Shown here one piece after another: positions 60,666-64,000 of a DNA stretch of 64,000 nt. Source of the DNA: Echinometra lucunter (lineage: Eukaryota; Echinodermata; Echinoidea; Camarodonta; Echinometridae). The position numbers were made by a program, and so were the translations under genes. The DNA lies in assembly GCA_029962745.1 (NCBI GenBank), contig CM057159.1, positions 29,592,640 to 29,656,639 of the forward strand, read 5' to 3'. The notes under the pieces were generated by a model. The model worked only from the letters and a program-made list of their open reading frames with translations, had not been told where the DNA came from and did no database searches. How positions within the stretch are numbered: the first letter of the stretch is position 1; each line of letters begins with the position of its first letter.

Positions 60666-61535
60666 CATTTGTTATGCGACTGCTACATGTACACAAAATT
60701 TCTTTTGTGTGTAGCAGGTTTTTTACATATTACTATTAAGTTAGGACTTTACAGATCTTCGTGTAAAGAATTTTCCCTTGGACCAAAACTGCTAATCATT
60801 AAATCAAATATGAAGAGTAAAATTATTCTCTGTTGAGGATATAGAACACTGCAATAATCAACACATTCTTTGAAAAATTTAGCGTAATCGTGATATACAT
60901 GTAGTCCCCATAGTGCCAACTGGGGATTATTAGAATCAGACCTACCAGGATACACTGTCCTCTTCCAGAATTCACTCTCTTCTCAAGAGCTACATGTATG
61001 ATGACTGGATGAATGACTCACATATACACACATACACCACAAAACATGTATCATAGACAAGTACACTCAAGCTCCCTATGATATCGATATGGTCGTGTTG
61101 TAGTCCCCACGCTATAGGAAATTGACTTTGTTTTTCACGGCAGTGGCGACGATTCCAACAGTATAGTAAATACTCTTGATACTGTCCTCACGCTGTAGGA
61201 AATCAGCTGCATTTTGGATGGAAGTGGGGATGATTCCAACAGTATTATGTACTCCCCTCACAATGAGAAATCAGGTTCGTTTGGCAACTCCCTCACAATG
61301 AGAAATCAGGTTCGTTTGGCAACTCGGTGGGGACAGTTTCTCAAAGGTTGTTACAAAGGTTACATGGCATGAAGTTTGGCTTCCACATAATTGAGGAGAA
61401 GCCGAGAAGGGGTGGCACAGCTATATGGGGAATGTACCCCTTCCAATAAAATCCACAATGAGATTTGTTTTAATATATATATTTTTTTATTTGTTCTTTA
61501 TTTTCAGCGGTATAGGTGACAGACTCATTTTGTTT
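60666..61535. other. Intergenic; 39-bp tandem duplication near 61254-61331
   Basis: CTCACAATGAGAAATCAGGT with TCGTTTGGCAACT is repeated twice. Similar phrases at 61088-61250 (GTCCCCACGCTATAGGAAAT, GTCCTCACGCTGTAGGAAAT) suggest an older ~100-bp repeat. No gene was recognised. Confidence 0.5.
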
Positions 61536-61689
61536 TTTACTCGCTTTTCCTCACCAAAAGTATTTCAGATTTGATATTATTGCTGTAAATTTAGATGAAT
61601 GGAACAAATATGGCTGATAAGAAGGTTGCATAATGCTTGTATTGAGGAAAAATGAGCAAAAATATGAATTGTTTTTTCAAAGAAAATCA

Positions 61690-61915
61690 CACCTCAGTCA
61701 GTGTACTTCAGTCCTTACATGACATGCCAGTCAATAGTAAGAGCGTAATAAACTCTTGAGTGATAGTGATACCACATTTGTCACGGTAGCACAAACATTT
61801 CTGGAGATATAGTAGATTTTATGACTTTTGTCAAGTGAACATTTTTTTTTTGTAAAATTGCCCAGGTGAATGTAAACTTTTGGCCCAAAATGTAGAACCA
61901 TCATTAAAGGTTTTA
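61690..61915. repeat. Diverged duplicate, left member (partner 62660-62880)
   Basis: Both copies share TAGTAGATTTTATGA, CAAGTGAACATTTT, AATTGCC-AGGTG-ATGTAAAC and TTTTGGC, in the same order and orientation, about 970 bp apart. Confidence 0.75.
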
Positions 61916-61929
61916 TAAAGTCGTCTTTG

Positions 61930-62110
61930 AAAAATAACATACATCATATGTATTTTTTGTAGTTGTTCCATTCATCTAAATTCAAAGCCCCAAACCCAAT
62001 GTGAAATGCTTTTAGTCAGGAAAAATAACATACATCATATGTATTTTTTTGTAGTTGTTCCATTCATCTAAATTCAAAGCCCAAAACCAAATGTGAAATT
62101 ATTTCGGTGA
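61930..62110. repeat. Two-copy tandem duplication, ~92-bp unit
   Basis: AACATACATCATATGTATTT, GTAGTTGTTCCATTCATC and AAATTCAAAGCCC occur twice in tandem. Confidence 0.92.
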
Positions 62111-62659
62111 GGAAAAATGAGCTTAAAGACATTGGTTAACATTGTTATGTTATCTTGTTTTGTTACTTGAAAATGGGATAAACATAAGGGTAGAGTGTAA
62201 AAATACCAGTCTGAAAGTTTCAAAGAAAAATATCCACAGGAAGTATTTTTAAATATCAAAAATGTGAACCAATGTTTGAAAAATATACAAGGGTCGGTTG
62301 CACAGAATAGACATAAGGAGTGCGCATGCGCGTATGACTCACCTTACCGTACTGTGCGTATTGGCGTATCACGCGGCGGGAGGCACATAACGGCATTTTC
62401 AAATTCAAGCAAAGTGGTCCTCTTAATGATTGTCTCGTGAGACGAAGGATAATAAAATCGCTGTTTGCGTCTAACTTTCCTTTTTTCATTCCAAATTATG
62501 GTTGGTTTTAGGGTTTTTTAGTACAAATACAAGTGCTCATACACATGTTTCATCTTAGTTTGAGAATTTTTACAATCAGCTACCCACAAAGTTAGCCAAT
62601 GCCTTTAAAACATAAAATGCTTTGGTTAAGATTGACATAAAATCTTTCTTATGTTTTCG

Positions 62660-62880
62660 GAAGGAAATCACACTGAGATATACTTCAGCTGTAATGACAT
62701 ACCAGCCAGATGAAAGAGCATGATACATGTATGTTCTTTTGTTTGATACCAAATTTGTTGTTAGCACAAATATTTCTAAAATTATACATGTAGTAGATTT
62801 TATGATTTTTGGCAAGTGAACATTTTCTTTGGAATTGCCTAGGTGTATGTAAACTTTTGGCTCCAACAGTACATGTAGTA
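62660..62880. repeat. Diverged duplicate, right member (partner 61690-61915)
   Basis: See the shared phrases listed for the left member. This copy has extra ACATGTA-type insertions. Confidence 0.75.
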
Positions 62881-62963
62881 TGCATGCGACAGTTTGAATA
62901 ATTAAAGTGCCTATTCAAAGAAAATCACAAATATGGCAAATACCGGTAAAGTATCTACATGTA

Positions 62964-63145
62964 CAATGTAGGGAACCTTGTTATAGCCAACTCCTGTGGA
63001 CCAAGGAAATGGGCTCTTTATATCGAAACCTTGTTTTAATATCAGGGCTAAAAAACAATAAAATACAAAGAAGTGGGACCGGCAAAATTACTTTGTTATA
63101 ACGAGAGTTTGTTATAACAGTGTTCTCTACAACGAGGTTCCACTG
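62964..63145. mobile_element. 182-bp pogo/Tigger-type MITE, TA target site
   Basis: The right end inverse CAGTGGAACCTCGTTGTAG and the left end CAATGTAGGGAACCTTGTTA share the GGAACCT(C/T)GTT core typical of pogo-type TIRs. TA flanks both ends (62962-62963, 63146-63147). Inner TTATAACGA and TTATAACAG phrases repeat. Confidence 0.7.
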
Positions 63146-63147
63146 TA

Positions 63148-64000
63148 TCATTAGAAACTCTAAAGATGCTGCTTGTCTCTTTATAAACTCAACATGTATT
63201 GTGTCAAATACATTTTCCCATGATATATCTTGAACTAGGAAGGAGACAGGCTACACTTTGAGAGATAATGAAGAAAATATGAAATTTTGTGTACCAAAAA
63301 TATTAGGAGTTGTCCACAAAAACCTACCATTTTGAAGCAACATTGCCAATTGAGGATAGCCATGGAAAGTTAATCAAGACTCACTTTCATAACTTTCTCA
63401 TTTTGTAACCGATTTTGATGGAAATTCAAGAAATTGCTTCTCTCATTAAAATTGATTTTTACCCAGGGTTTTGGTTCCCTTTAAAATATACCACTAATGC
63501 CTGAGCTTCATGTACATGTGCATGTACATGTATGTATATGAGAATTATGAGTAGCAGACAGAATCGTATGTGGTAATCTCTCAAGGGCATTTAGATTGTT
63601 TTCAATGCATTGTTTGTGTGGTGCTACCATTTCCTGGGAATTTATGAAGATAAAGATAGTTGCTTGCTTTTCCTGCATTGACACATCACAAATGATTAAA
63701 CATGATACAGGTAATTGCATAGTCCATTAGTCCTCTGTTACAGGCTGCAGTATATATAACATGTACTCTATGAGTACAAAGTGGCAATGGAAACATCAAT
63801 TTGTAGCGTGAATGGACTTTTATTATTATAAAGTAACAAGACTTTATTACTCCAAAGTCATTTTATTACTTTTAAATGTATTTCATCAGCATTCGAAACT
63901 GTGATTGCACTTATGATGGCATTTTGTATAATTTTTCTTTTGATGGACATACATTTAGGAGACAGCAAATTGGCATCTGAACCAGGAAAAGATTGCATTT
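63148..64000. other. AT-rich intergenic to the right edge, nothing recognised
   Basis: Only a short ACATGTACATG-type repeat near 63511-63537. Confidence 0.5.

Overview
The window is nuclear DNA of an animal. It holds split genes with GT-AG introns, L2/CR1-like LINE remnants with ATT-rich tails, tRNA-derived SINE-like pieces, and many short inverted-repeat DNA transposons with recognisable target-site duplications (TSDs). A POLR2B gene close to human, a surviving allantoicase, poly(G)/poly(C)-rich repeats and this MITE mixture fit a marine invertebrate deuterostome, most likely an echinoderm. The species is an inference.

Three genes can be supported. (1) The 5' end of POLR2B (RNA polymerase II subunit RPB2) is on the minus strand: six exons between 5466 and 584 encode the first 300 residues, and the rest lies off the left edge. 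(2) A complete 11-exon allantoicase gene (ALLC-like, 384 aa) is on the plus strand from 20239 to 30215. (3) An uninterrupted minus-strand frame at 43268-42303 encodes a lysine-rich 321-aa protein with an internal repeat, which I do not recognise. These genes do not look functionally linked: one is core transcription, one is purine (allantoate) breakdown, one is unknown.

The rest is accessory DNA. 3.9-5.2 kb: two MITEs in POLR2B intron 1. 5.6-20.2 kb: microsatellites, a decayed LINE, a TA-flanked palindromic MITE, a poly(G) MITE, three tRNA-like tandem units (the third split by a TTAA-flanked MITE), a CACTA-type MITE, a perfect 25 x 18-bp minisatellite beside a G-rich tract, an alternating ~190-bp tandem array interrupted by a 906-bp element full of ACGTC motifs, a TTCGCG-rich MITE and a piggyBac-type MITE. 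20-30 kb: allantoicase introns with hAT-like, L2-like and inverted-repeat insertions. 31-42 kb: LINE scraps, a second piggyBac-type MITE, a 310-bp ATT microsatellite, and several kb of AT-rich DNA in which I see nothing. 44-64 kb: a fold-back array of TAGACCAA-type motifs, a long-TIR element, LINE 3' ends (one with a TSD and a paralogous empty site), a 1.86-kb TIR transposon nested in a poly(G) MITE, a second full copy of the 8-bp-TSD MITE seen in POLR2B, duplicated segments and a pogo-type MITE.

No autonomous transposase, rRNA gene, canonical tRNA gene, CRISPR array or defence system was seen. The least explained items are the nested 1.86-kb element, the ACGTC element in its alternating array, the fold-back array, the perfect minisatellite and the single-exon gene.
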